Below are positions 1 to 8,345 of a DNA stretch of 35,869 nucleotides, piece by piece; within the stretch, counting starts at the first letter, position 1; each line of letters starts with the position of its first letter. The position numbers and the translations under genes were made by a program. The notes under the pieces were generated by a model. That model saw only the letters and a list, made by a program, of their open reading frames with translations. It had not been told where the DNA came from and searched no databases. The stretch covers positions 1-35,869 of the forward strand of contig JAIRZI010000045.1 in assembly GCA_031267295.1 (NCBI GenBank). The letters are read 5' to 3'. Source of the DNA: Propionibacteriaceae bacterium. Lineage in GTDB: Bacteria; Actinomycetota; Actinomycetes; Propionibacteriales; Propionibacteriaceae.

Positions 1-2
1 TT

Positions 3-1046
3 GATGTTGCGGAGCAGATTGAGTTGTTGGGGTTAGATGCCACGGTTGTTGCGGGGTCAAGCCCGCAGAGTGTGTCGTTGTTTGTGTCGGATTATTTTGT
101 TGATCGTAGTGAGATGGCAACAGATTTGGGGTGGGTGAGTCAGGAGTGGTCTTCTTTGGGAGCTTCGGTCACGGTGGAGACAGCGTTATCGGGTACGGTG
201 TTGATGTTGGTGGGGGTGGCTTTGTTGGCGGGTGCGGTAGGCATGGTGGTGTGTGCTGTTACTAGCGCTAAAGGGTTACGTTTCTCGGTTGGAATACTGC
301 GGGTGATCGGGTGGCGTGAACGGCGAATTTTACGACTAGTAGCAGGCGAGTTGGCTCCGGCATCGTTGTTAGTTGCTGTGATGGGCGTGGGGTGTTTCAT
401 GTGGGTGCCTTATCAGTTGCGTTCGCTTTTCGCGGCAGGTGTGGTGTTCGCAGGAGTGTTGTTTGGGGCTGAGACGGTGGCTGCGTTGCGTCCTACACGG
501 GTTCGTTCGGGTACATCGCGTGATGGTGAGCCGGTGCTGAGTTTGCGTGGAGTTGCGCTGCGGTTGTTGCGTAGTCGTGCGGTTTGGGTGGGGTTGATTG
601 TTGTGGGAGTGTCGTTGGTTGCTGTGTTGACAACGTTGGGTGTGGTGGTTGTTCGGGAGGGTCGAGAGCGTGCCGGTGCGACTCGGTTAGCTGAGTTTGC
701 GTTTAGTGCTACCGGCTCGTTGACGTTGGGGATTGAAGTGTTAGGGGTGGGTGCTGCGATATTGTTGCTGGTTTTGGCGCACCGGATGGAACGTTTGCAA
801 GCTGCTGGCGATACGGCTGTGTTTAATGCCGTCGGGTTTACGCTTGCAGCACAGGCGGTTATTGCTCGCTGGCAGGAGTTTTTGGTTGCTGTTGGATGCG
901 CCATTGCGGGGCTGGTTGTTGTTTCGGTGGTCTCGGTGATGTTTGCTGGCGGATGGGTAGCTTGGCTGGCTGGGGTGGGCGCTTTGGTGTTAGTTATGAT
1001 GCTGCGTTTTGTGAGCAGTTCCAATAAGACGGAGGTGATTCGGTGA
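3..1046 (+). CDS. FtsX/MacB-like ABC transporter permease, C-terminal part (cut by the window edge)
   Basis: The reading frame is open to the left edge, so the 5' part is missing; the start at 24 in the ORF track is not real. The visible ~347 residues hold about six hydrophobic segments (around SGTVLMLVGVALLAGAVGMV, LVAGELAPASLLVAVMGV, VGLIVVGVSLVAVL, GIEVLGVGAAILLLVL and two near the end). After the first comes the FtsX-type cytoplasmic stretch VGILRVIGWRERRI, and the second half repeats the theme with AVFNAVGFT. This is the layout of FtsX/MacB permeases, which pair with an ATPase to export or release substrates or to signal across the membrane. The ATPase gene would lie outside the window, and the substrate is unknown. 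The stop codon is followed directly by relaxase debris, so this gene marks the left border of the island. Confidence 0.75.
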   Translation, partial: DVAEQIELLGLDATVVAGSSPQSVSLFVSDYFVDRSEMATDLGWVSQEWSSLGASVTVETALSGTVLMLVGVALLAGAVGMVVCAVTSAKGLRFSVGILRVIGWRERRILRLVAGELAPASLLVAVMGVGCFMWVPYQLRSLFAAGVVFAGVLFGAETVAALRPTRVRSGTSRDGEPVLSLRGVALRLLRSRAVWVGLIVVGVSLVAVLTTLGVVVVREGRERAGATRLAEFAFSATGSLTLGIEVLGVGAAILLLVLAHRMERLQAAGDTAVFNAVGFTLAAQAVIARWQEFLVAVGCAIAGLVVVSVVSVMFAGGWVAWLAGVGALVLVMMLRFVSSSNKTEVIR

Positions 1047-1049
1047 ATG

Positions 1050-1529
1050 TGCCGTCTGGGCTTGCGATGGTAGTTACGGAAACCGGCTCGGAAAGAGACG
1101 GTGTTGATTTGATGGGCAGATTGTGTTTGTCCGGTGATGATGCGTTCGTGTCTGGCTTGTTGGTTGAGTTGGTGTACGGTTTCGTTACTGTCTGCTATTA
1201 GTAGGGATGTGAGGCTGTGGTTGGTATCGTTGCGCCGTGTTTCGTAGGCGATTTGGGTGATGCTGTCTAGCTGACTTTCGTGTATGCGGTCGTGTTCTGC
1301 TAGCCATCTAGCGGTGTTTTCGCATTCGATACCCAAATCTTCGGCGAGTACTGCGGCGGCGGTAGTGGGTGGTGCTAAACCAACTATGCTGTGGGTTCCG
1401 TGGGTGGTTTCCCATGCGGTGCGGAGTTTGGTGGACTTGGCGGGGTATTTCTCAAATTTGGGTGTTTCGTTGGAGTGGCTTGTCAGGGAGTTTTTTTCGG
1501 TTGAAGATGGGGCAAGTTGAGGTTGTTAT
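1050..1529 (-). pseudogene. Relic of a MobF/TrwC-type conjugative relaxase (helicase portion)
   Basis: On the minus strand a frame open from about 1529 reads WETTHGTHSIVGLAPPTTAA, then ECENTARWLAEHD, then SLLIADSNETVHQLN. These match the helicase half of TraA/TrwC relaxases, where a Gly-Leu-Ala-Pro stretch, an N-T-A-x-W-L motif and a SLLIAD...V..LN..AR motif follow each other. The N-terminal relaxase domain and Walker A region are absent, and recognisable similarity stops near the permease stop codon. The rest of the 413..1336 ORF is only a shadow of the permease gene. The fragment cannot encode a working relaxase. It is evidence that a conjugative or mobilisable element once carried DNA here. 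Confidence 0.6.
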
Positions 1530-1562
1530 AAGGCCAAAAATTGTGGATTCTCGGGGTTTGTT

Positions 1563-1736
1563 GTGCAAAATTTGAGAGTTTCTCAAACCCGGTTGCCCCT
1601 GAATCGAGTTGATGAACTGTTGACCGGGTATGTGGCTGGGGTGCCTGTTAAAGAGTTGGCGTTACGTTATGGGGTGAGTCGTCAAACGATTTATGAACAC
1701 ACTTCCAGAGAGCTGGTGTGGTCAACAAACCATTAG
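1563..1736 (+). pseudogene. Small helix-turn-helix protein remnant
   Basis: This 57-codon frame is not in the ORF track. It starts with GTG and reads VQNLRVSQTRLPLNRVDELL, then VPVKELALRYGVSRQTIYEH. The second stretch is a clear helix-turn-helix of the resolvase or Hin C-terminal type, with a turn at YGVSRQT. Small proteins of this kind commonly accompany actinobacterial conjugative or recombinase modules. It ends at a TAG at 1734 where homologues would probably continue. The following frame (1740-1970, RLVADIRRIMAEYRDGERI) may be its debris, but I do not recognise that part. It is probably a degraded gene of the same element as the relaxase relic. Confidence 0.45.
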
Positions 1737-1979
1737 CGTTTGGTGGCTGATATTCGTCGAATCATGGCAGAGTATCGTGATGGTGAAAGGATCGAGGCCA
1801 ACGCGGTTAAAAGTTCCGCTGCCATGGTGGATGCCAACTTAACCAACGATTCTCTGCTAGTCACCCAAAGTAGTTGCGCGGAGTTCGTCCAATATTTTGC
1901 CGAGACGAATCCTGCGTTAATTTTTTATATAGGGTGGCTTTGGTTGGGTGTTTTGTTCACGAGAGTATAGGAGAAAGTG

Positions 1980-4805
1980 ATGATTGATCCGCGTCGGGTG
2001 GCAATCTTGATTCGTTCTCAAATTGGAGATATCTATCAAGACCGGACGAGCGATGTGTATCAATGGGAACGAACCTCGGTGGGTGCGAACATTGTTTTTA
2101 AGCAGTTGACAGAGACAAAGAGCTACTCCTACAGAGAAGATTCGGGGAAGCTGCTCGTTCTTGAACGTCCGTATCGGGAACTGCTTGAAGGTCGTCTGGT
2201 CGAAGTGCGAGGCAGTTTGTGGCTCAACGTGAGTGAGGTGTTGCGCTTTGGCTGTGCTACTGGTTCCTGGACGCGTGTCTTTTACAGCACAAAGGGTGGT
2301 GAAAGCTACAAAACCTACCTTTCGAGTGAAGTTCGTATTCTCACAGATATTGCCAAGCAGTCGCGAGCTACAAAAATTTTGAACTATTGGCATGATCTTG
2401 TGAATCATCTTCCGAACCTAAAAAGCGGGCCTAATCCGCTTGTTCATGCATATGAAAGTATGGAAATCATTCACCCTGATAGCGTTCTAGCACACTACCT
2501 TTCTGGCAAACGGATAAGTGAGAAACAAGACGGAAAGCTTCCCCTCTTTCCATTTTCCTCAAACTTAAGCCAACGCGACGCATTGTTGCAGGCATTGAAG
2601 TATCCAATTTCGGTCATTGATGGGCCACCTGGCACGGGTAAGACACAGACCATTCTCAACCTGCTGGCTACTCTAAGCGCGATGCCGGGGGTTTGCATAG
2701 GCGTTGTTTCGGCCACCAACACGGCAGTCGATAACGTCCGCGACAAGCTTGACGAACTGGGGTTTGGGTATGTGATTGCGAATCTGGGAAATAAAGACAG
2801 GAAAGAGGCTTTCTTCGCGGCGCAAGAAGATCGCAATACCGTAGTTGATAACTTTCTTGCTTCGAGTAGTTCTGGCACTAGGAACACTAGTGCGGAATCC
2901 GTTGTGAAAGGACAGTTGCGTGTACTTGAGGGCAAGCTTCTCAAGTTGCAAGAAAATGAGCGAACTCTTGCCAGATTACGACAGAGTTTGGACAGCTACC
3001 GGCTGGAGTATCGCCATTTCACCCGGTATTTGAATGGATATGAGGTGGCCAATCTTGATGGAGTGGTGCTGTTAGACCGGGCATCAGATCGAATTCTTGA
3101 TTATCTAGTTGAAACTCAGCTACCTGAAAGCCATCTGGTGTGGCCACTTCGCTGGATAAAACGATTACGCCAACAGGTTAAGTACGGTTCGCTTAAAGAT
3201 GTTGACCCTACAGACTCCGATGTTGTTCTTAGGCTTCAGCGAGCCTACTACGAGAAAAAGATCAGTGAGTTCGAAGAACAGGTCATCACCCTAGAAGACG
3301 AGTTGTTTCATGGTGATCTGAAAAAAATGGTTGCACAGCAGCAGAAACTTTCATTGCAAGTACTCCGTACTGGTCTGCGAGAGCGTTACAGTGCCCTGGA
3401 GCGGAAACAGTATGATGAAGCTAAATACTTGGATAAGCTTGATGCATTCAGTGTTGATTATCCAATCATTTTGAGCACCTGTCACTCATTGCGTCAGAGT
3501 GTCGGCCAAGAGCGCTTGCTCGACTATTTGATCATTGATGAAGCATCTCAAGTAGATCTACTTGCAGCAGGTTTGGCGTTGGCTTCCACTAAACGTGTAA
3601 TCGTCGTCGGCGATCTTGCTCAACTCCCTCATATTCCAGTGACCGAGGCAGTCGATAGTGTCGGTATATCCTCGCCATTACCTGCTTACGATTACGTTAA
3701 ACACAGCCTGCTCTCGTCACTGCAAGAACTATATGGCGACAAGCTTCCGCGAACGATGCTGTGCGAGCATTACCGATGTGATCCCGCCATCATTGGGTTT
3801 TGTAATGAGAAGTTTTATGGTCAGAAGCTCATCCCCTTCACGACTAGCACCCCTGAGCATCACCCATTGATTCTGCACACTACAACGGAGGGCAACCATA
3901 TGCGCTCGCACCGCGAGGGTGGATTGTCTAACCAGCGTGAGGTTGATGTGATTGAGCAAGAGGTGATTCCGAGATACTGCACTGGTATCTCGCGAGATGA
4001 GATCGGAATAGTCTCCCCGTACCGGAAGCAGGTCGGCAAGATTAACGATATCCTTGTCGGCGAATTTGAAGAGATTGAAGCCGATACGGTGCATCGATTC
4101 CAGGGTCGCGAGAAACAGGCCATTATCATGAGTACAGTGCTTGACGAGACTTGGCGGGGGCGACTGGGAACCTCGTTTATAGATGATCCGCATCTAGTCA
4201 ATGTGGCAGTTTCCCGCGCTAAAGACAAATTTGTGCTAGTGACAGACCACGACATGCTGCCAACAAGCAAGAATCTTCGTGACCTCATGGGCTATATCCA
4301 ATATTATGACCCGGAACATCAACCGTATCAAAGCTCAATAGTTTCAGTTTTTGATCTTTTGTATAGGAACTATTCGGCGCGTCTTGAATCATTATTTAAC
4401 CGTGTGCTGAACCGGACGAAGTATCGCTCCGAAAACATAATCTGGACTGTGATACAGGATATTCTGGCAGAAGAGCCATACCATGATCTGAACGTTCACG
4501 CCCAGGTACTTGTGCAAAATTTACTTTTGGGATTAGAAGGGCTCACGGAAGAGGAAACTACCTATGTCAAGAATCGATGTTCGCTTGATTTTGTGGTGTA
4601 CCGACGCGTAACACGTCAACCAGTTCTAGCGATCGAAGTGAACGGGTTCGCTTTTCACGAGAATAATCCTAAGCAACACACTAAAGATACGCTTAAAAAG
4701 GCCATCCTCGATAAAAATGGTATCCCGCTGTTAGCGCTACCCACGACCGGCAGCGGTGAACAAGCTCTTATCCGTGCCGCCCTAAACGTAGCAATGAACA
4801 GATAA
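1980..4805 (+). CDS. Superfamily I (Upf1-like) helicase with C-terminal PD-(D/E)XK-like nuclease domain
   Basis: The ATG at 1980 is preferred over the GTG at 1977 because AGGAG lies 6 nt upstream of it. The 941-residue product has Walker A GPPGTGKT near residue 215, Walker B IIDEASQ near 519, motif III VVGDLAQLP, and late helicase motifs TVHRFQGREKQ and VNVAVSRAKDKF, placing it in the Upf1/Dna2-like SF1 group. A long charged insertion between motifs Ia and II is probably coiled coil. The C-terminal ~100 residues (LDFVVYRR, then AIEVNGFAFHE, then GIPLL) resemble the DUF2726-type restriction-endonuclease fold, with Asp and Glu in the usual positions but Asn where Lys is common. The gene runs with the DISARM genes, 258 nt upstream of drmD. 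Helicase-nuclease fusions are frequent in defence islands, so a role in nucleic-acid defence is inferred, not shown. No named system can be assigned. Confidence 0.8.
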   Translation: MIDPRRVAILIRSQIGDIYQDRTSDVYQWERTSVGANIVFKQLTETKSYSYREDSGKLLVLERPYRELLEGRLVEVRGSLWLNVSEVLRFGCATGSWTRVFYSTKGGESYKTYLSSEVRILTDIAKQSRATKILNYWHDLVNHLPNLKSGPNPLVHAYESMEIIHPDSVLAHYLSGKRISEKQDGKLPLFPFSSNLSQRDALLQALKYPISVIDGPPGTGKTQTILNLLATLSAMPGVCIGVVSATNTAVDNVRDKLDELGFGYVIANLGNKDRKEAFFAAQEDRNTVVDNFLASSSSGTRNTSAESVVKGQLRVLEGKLLKLQENERTLARLRQSLDSYRLEYRHFTRYLNGYEVANLDGVVLLDRASDRILDYLVETQLPESHLVWPLRWIKRLRQQVKYGSLKDVDPTDSDVVLRLQRAYYEKKISEFEEQVITLEDELFHGDLKKMVAQQQKLSLQVLRTGLRERYSALERKQYDEAKYLDKLDAFSVDYPIILSTCHSLRQSVGQERLLDYLIIDEASQVDLLAAGLALASTKRVIVVGDLAQLPHIPVTEAVDSVGISSPLPAYDYVKHSLLSSLQELYGDKLPRTMLCEHYRCDPAIIGFCNEKFYGQKLIPFTTSTPEHHPLILHTTTEGNHMRSHREGGLSNQREVDVIEQEVIPRYCTGISRDEIGIVSPYRKQVGKINDILVGEFEEIEADTVHRFQGREKQAIIMSTVLDETWRGRLGTSFIDDPHLVNVAVSRAKDKFVLVTDHDMLPTSKNLRDLMGYIQYYDPEHQPYQSSIVSVFDLLYRNYSARLESLFNRVLNRTKYRSENIIWTVIQDILAEEPYHDLNVHAQVLVQNLLLGLEGLTEEETTYVKNRCSLDFVVYRRVTRQPVLAIEVNGFAFHENNPKQHTKDTLKKAILDKNGIPLLALPTTGSGEQALIRAALNVAMNR

Positions 4806-5050
4806 CGCACCTATGGGATACTGGTGATCGAAGCAGCAGCAATGTAGCGCTACTCGGAAAAGCAGCAATACCCCCGTCTGGCTCGGCTTGCTGCGCTGTG
4901 GTAGCCACTTCGACAAACGCCTTCCGGGGCACTGCCCGAAAAATCAAAGCCCACGCTAGCATCCGCCCATTCCCCAATGACGGCTCCATTAATTTTTCCC
5001 GAATCGATTGAGCTACATAGACAATGGCGTGATCTGTAGTCCGCTCCTAA

Positions 5051-5056
5051 TAGACT
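5051..5056 (+). promoter_or_regulatory. Candidate -10 box (TAGACT) for leaderless drmD transcription
   Basis: TAGACT fits the actinobacterial TAnnnT consensus and ends 7 nt before the drmD ATG, so transcription would begin at or next to the start codon. There is no Shine-Dalgarno sequence upstream of that ATG, which agrees with a leaderless mRNA. No convincing -35 hexamer is visible. The same box and spacing occur before mfd. Confidence 0.35.
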
Positions 5057-5063
5057 TAACGGC

Positions 5064-8000
5064 ATGTCTTTACGCGCGCCGACAGGTGGCGTGGCTGTGG
5101 ACTCCACAGTCACACGCCATCAGCATCCTACGCCGTCTTTGCCCGAACCGGGGCAGGTAGTTGAGGTACGCGGCTCGACATGGGCGGTCGCTGGAGTCAC
5201 AGCGCAGGGGTTGCCGGTGTCTCCGGCGGATGATTCGACGGTCGGTTTATCGCATGTGGTCGATCTGCAGTCGATGGACGAGGATCGTTTGGGTGAGATG
5301 CTGTCGGTGGTGTGGGAGTTGGAGGTTGGGAACTCGATTACTCCGGCACAGGGTCTGCCTGATCGAATCACCGACCAGGGGTTCGACGATCCGGTGACGT
5401 TGGCGGGGTTCATTGACGCGATGCGGTGGGGCGCGGTCACCTCGGCTGATCCGAACCGCTACCAGGCTCCATTCTGGTCAGGCGTGAATGTAAATGCGTA
5501 CCAATTGGAACCGCTGCACCGCGCATTGTCGTCACCTCGCGCGAATCTGCTGTTGGCTGATGACGTGGGTCTGGGGAAGACTATCGAGGCCGGGCTTGTT
5601 GTCCAGGAACTCTTACTGCGCCACCGGGCGCGGACGGTCGTGATTGTCTGTCCGCCGAGTTTGAGCATGAAGTGGGCCGACGAGATGCGGGACAAGTTTG
5701 GCTTGGGATTCGTTATCGTCAACTCCGAACTGATGTCGTCGATCCGCCGCAGCCACGGGTTGAATGCGAACCCGTTCACGTTGTTCCCGCGTGTGATCGT
5801 GTCAATGGCTTGGCTGCCTCAGAACCGCGCTCAACGCCTGCTGCGCCCGGTTTACGCTGAGGTCGACAATCCGAAATCGGGCCGCCGGTTCGCGTTTGAT
5901 ATCTTGATCGTTGATGAAGCCCACCATGTCGCACCATCATCCCCGTTGACCGTCGCACAGGGGCGGGGCTACGCCACAGACACGAACCGCACTGTCGAGG
6001 TGCGCCGTCTGGCCGAACGTTGCGAGCACCGCCTGTTCCTTTCGGCGACTCCGCACAACGGCCATCCAGAGTCGTTCATGGCACTGATGGAGATGATCGA
6101 TCCGCAGCGCTTCTCGCGCGGCGCATTGCTCGACAGTGTCGCGCTGAAGGATGTTATGGTGCGCAACCTCAAACGCGACTTGACCGATAAGGGGTTCAAA
6201 CGCCGCCAGGTCAAGTCGTTGGTGTTCACCCCGTCCGATCAAGAGCAAGTCATGTTCTCTGCCCTAGATGAAATCGTGCGCGCGTCGGCTAAACTGAACG
6301 ACGCTAAACCGGGTAGCGACATTGTGACGATGCTGTTGAAAAAGCGGTTTATGTCCAGCCCCTACGCCTTCGGCCAGACCTTGGCGCGCTACATGAACTC
6401 CCGCGACGGCTCCGGCCTGATCGATGACGATTACGACGACATTCTGGGCGAGGGCCAGTCCGACGAGGAAGAGGGCCTGTGGGAGCAGGATGAGTCGGAG
6501 TATCTGAAAATGTCGAAACGCTCCGGCTCCGACCCACTGCGATCCGCCACCCGCGAGCAGCTTGAACAGCTGCGAGATTGGGGATTGGGCTACGAGTCGA
6601 AAACTGATTCCCGAGCCGAGGCGCTGCTGGGCTTCCTTGACTCGGTGTGTCGCCCAGACGGCAAGATGTGGACGAATGAGCGGGTGGTCGTGTTCACCGA
6701 GTACGCCCACACCGTGGATTGGCTGGCGAGAATTCTGCGGCAACGCGACTACACGGACAGAATGGCTGTGATTCAGGGTTCGACACCGACGGGCAAGCAG
6801 CCCGGCGAGCGGGGGTATATTCGCGAGCAGTTCACCGAGAATCCGGTGGAGCAACCGGTCAGGGTATTGCTAGCGACTGACGCTGCCGGAGAGGGCATTG
6901 ACCTGCAAGACTACTGTCATCGGCTCGTCAACTTCGACATTCCGTTCAACCCATCCCGATTGGAGCAGCGCATCGGTCGAATCGACCGTTACGGCCAAAC
7001 TCAGGCTCCGCTAGTGTTTCACTTCCTGCCCGACCAAACGTCGTCAACCTATGCGGCGGACACGGCGTTCATGGGCGGTATCGCCCGGAAGATCGCCAAT
7101 GTCGAGCAAGACCTCGGCTCAACCAATGAGGTCATCGCCGACCAGATCCAGCGCCACTTCACCGGCGGCAAAGTCCCGACAAAACCAAAGGCTAGAGGCA
7201 ACAACTCTAACGATGTCATCAATCAGAACCTGGCGAGCGGCTTAGAGTTGAACGCCCGTTTGACTGAGTTGGAGCAGGGCTACGACGAGTCGCGTTCCCA
7301 GATTCACCTAGAGCCGGACAACCTTCGCCGTGTGGTCGACACCGCGTTGCGGATCAATAACCAGCTACCGCTGGTGCCCATCGCCGACCCATTCATCCCC
7401 TACGACCCTGACGGAGATGTGAAGCCCGCCGACACCCAGGTTTTCGAGGTGCCAAACCTGACCCTAGGTTGGCAGGTCGCACTGCGGGGTCTCGACATAG
7501 TTCTCAAACCAGGCGAGCGCCGACCTATTACATTCGATCCGGCAGCGATGGAGATCCGCGAACCCGACGGGGCGGGCGGAGTAACCGTCCGGCGGCGCAA
7601 CGATTTGGCCTACGTCCACCTTGGCCATCCGCTCGTCCAGAAAGCTCAACGTTTGCTGCGCCGCTCCTTGTGGAACGTTGGCTCGTCGCTGAACCGGGTG
7701 ACCGCAGTTGTCGTGGACGATTTGCCGGAGTCGTTCGTCGCCGCTGTCACGCGGATGGTGCTGGTCGGCAGGGGCGGTGTCCGGCTACATGAAGACGTGT
7801 TCCTTGCCGGAGTTCGTTTGCACGGCCGCCGAGTCATGGACGAAGACAAAGCCGAGGGTGCCCTCGATCAGGCTCTCGACACGGGCAACCTGGCTTTAGC
7901 CGACGAGCGCGTACGGCAGCAGATCGCCGCGATGTGGAACGCGCCGGATGCGCCGATCAAGGCTCGGCTCGAAAGCCGCATACAGACTCTCGCCGCACGC

Positions 8001-8345
8001 AAACACAAAGCGGTGCAGAGCCTGCTCGACAAGCGCCACGAGTCCGACGTGAAGCGCGCCCATGACATCTTCGCTGCGTTCCGCGAGAACCTGCGCCAGT
8101 CGCTGCGGCAACTCGAAGATGCACAAGCCGAGGAGGAAGCCCGGCTTTTCCTCGACCCAGACCAGCAGCGACAGCGACGGCGGGACATGGAGGCCATGAG
8201 TCGCCGCCTGGACGAGCTCGCCTCCGAGGAGGATCGAGAAATCACCGCGATCAACGAGCGCTACACCCAGCCTGAGCCGAACACCACAGCAGCGGCTTTG
8301 GTGTTTGCCCTGACCCGCGCCGACGCCGAAGGATGGATCGACTGA
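5064..8345 (+). CDS. drmD: DISARM SNF2-family helicase DrmD
   Basis: This 1093-residue SNF2-type ATPase has Walker A DDVGLGKTIEAG near residue 162, the DEAH box IVDEAHH near 282, motif III FLSATPHNGH, and the C-terminal lobe with VVVFTEYAHT, TDAAGEGIDLQ near 604 and RIGRIDRYGQ near 636. The N-terminus (GQVVEVRGSTWAV) and the long Glu/Arg-rich, coiled-coil-like C-terminus agree with DrmD of Class 1 DISARM. In that system DrmD works with DrmA, DrmB, DrmC and the adenine methyltransferase to restrict incoming phage DNA; its exact step is not established. It heads the operon and overlaps drmMI. The ATG at 5064 has no Shine-Dalgarno sequence, but a TAGACT box lies 7 nt upstream, so the start is plausible if the mRNA is leaderless. 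Confidence 0.9.
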   Translation: MSLRAPTGGVAVDSTVTRHQHPTPSLPEPGQVVEVRGSTWAVAGVTAQGLPVSPADDSTVGLSHVVDLQSMDEDRLGEMLSVVWELEVGNSITPAQGLPDRITDQGFDDPVTLAGFIDAMRWGAVTSADPNRYQAPFWSGVNVNAYQLEPLHRALSSPRANLLLADDVGLGKTIEAGLVVQELLLRHRARTVVIVCPPSLSMKWADEMRDKFGLGFVIVNSELMSSIRRSHGLNANPFTLFPRVIVSMAWLPQNRAQRLLRPVYAEVDNPKSGRRFAFDILIVDEAHHVAPSSPLTVAQGRGYATDTNRTVEVRRLAERCEHRLFLSATPHNGHPESFMALMEMIDPQRFSRGALLDSVALKDVMVRNLKRDLTDKGFKRRQVKSLVFTPSDQEQVMFSALDEIVRASAKLNDAKPGSDIVTMLLKKRFMSSPYAFGQTLARYMNSRDGSGLIDDDYDDILGEGQSDEEEGLWEQDESEYLKMSKRSGSDPLRSATREQLEQLRDWGLGYESKTDSRAEALLGFLDSVCRPDGKMWTNERVVVFTEYAHTVDWLARILRQRDYTDRMAVIQGSTPTGKQPGERGYIREQFTENPVEQPVRVLLATDAAGEGIDLQDYCHRLVNFDIPFNPSRLEQRIGRIDRYGQTQAPLVFHFLPDQTSSTYAADTAFMGGIARKIANVEQDLGSTNEVIADQIQRHFTGGKVPTKPKARGNNSNDVINQNLASGLELNARLTELEQGYDESRSQIHLEPDNLRRVVDTALRINNQLPLVPIADPFIPYDPDGDVKPADTQVFEVPNLTLGWQVALRGLDIVLKPGERRPITFDPAAMEIREPDGAGGVTVRRRNDLAYVHLGHPLVQKAQRLLRRSLWNVGSSLNRVTAVVVDDLPESFVAAVTRMVLVGRGGVRLHEDVFLAGVRLHGRRVMDEDKAEGALDQALDTGNLALADERVRQQIAAMWNAPDAPIKARLESRIQTLAARKHKAVQSLLDKRHESDVKRAHDIFAAFRENLRQSLRQLEDAQAEEEARLFLDPDQQRQRRRDMEAMSRRLDELASEEDREITAINERYTQPEPNTTAAALVFALTRADAEGWID

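Noticed and set aside
413-1336. 307-residue minus-strand ORF opposite the permease gene
   Set aside because: Only its first ~95 residues (outside the permease) resemble a relaxase; the Thr/Ala/Asn-rich remainder is the antisense shadow of the permease.
1740-1970. 76-residue ORF between the HTH relic and the helicase
   Set aside because: No recognisable domain, no ribosome binding site; probably debris of the HTH gene region, so not listed as a gene.
4768-5113. Minus-strand ORFs in the 258-bp gap before drmD
   Set aside because: Short, overlapping each other and the flanking genes, with no recognisable motif. The gap otherwise holds only the candidate drmD promoter.
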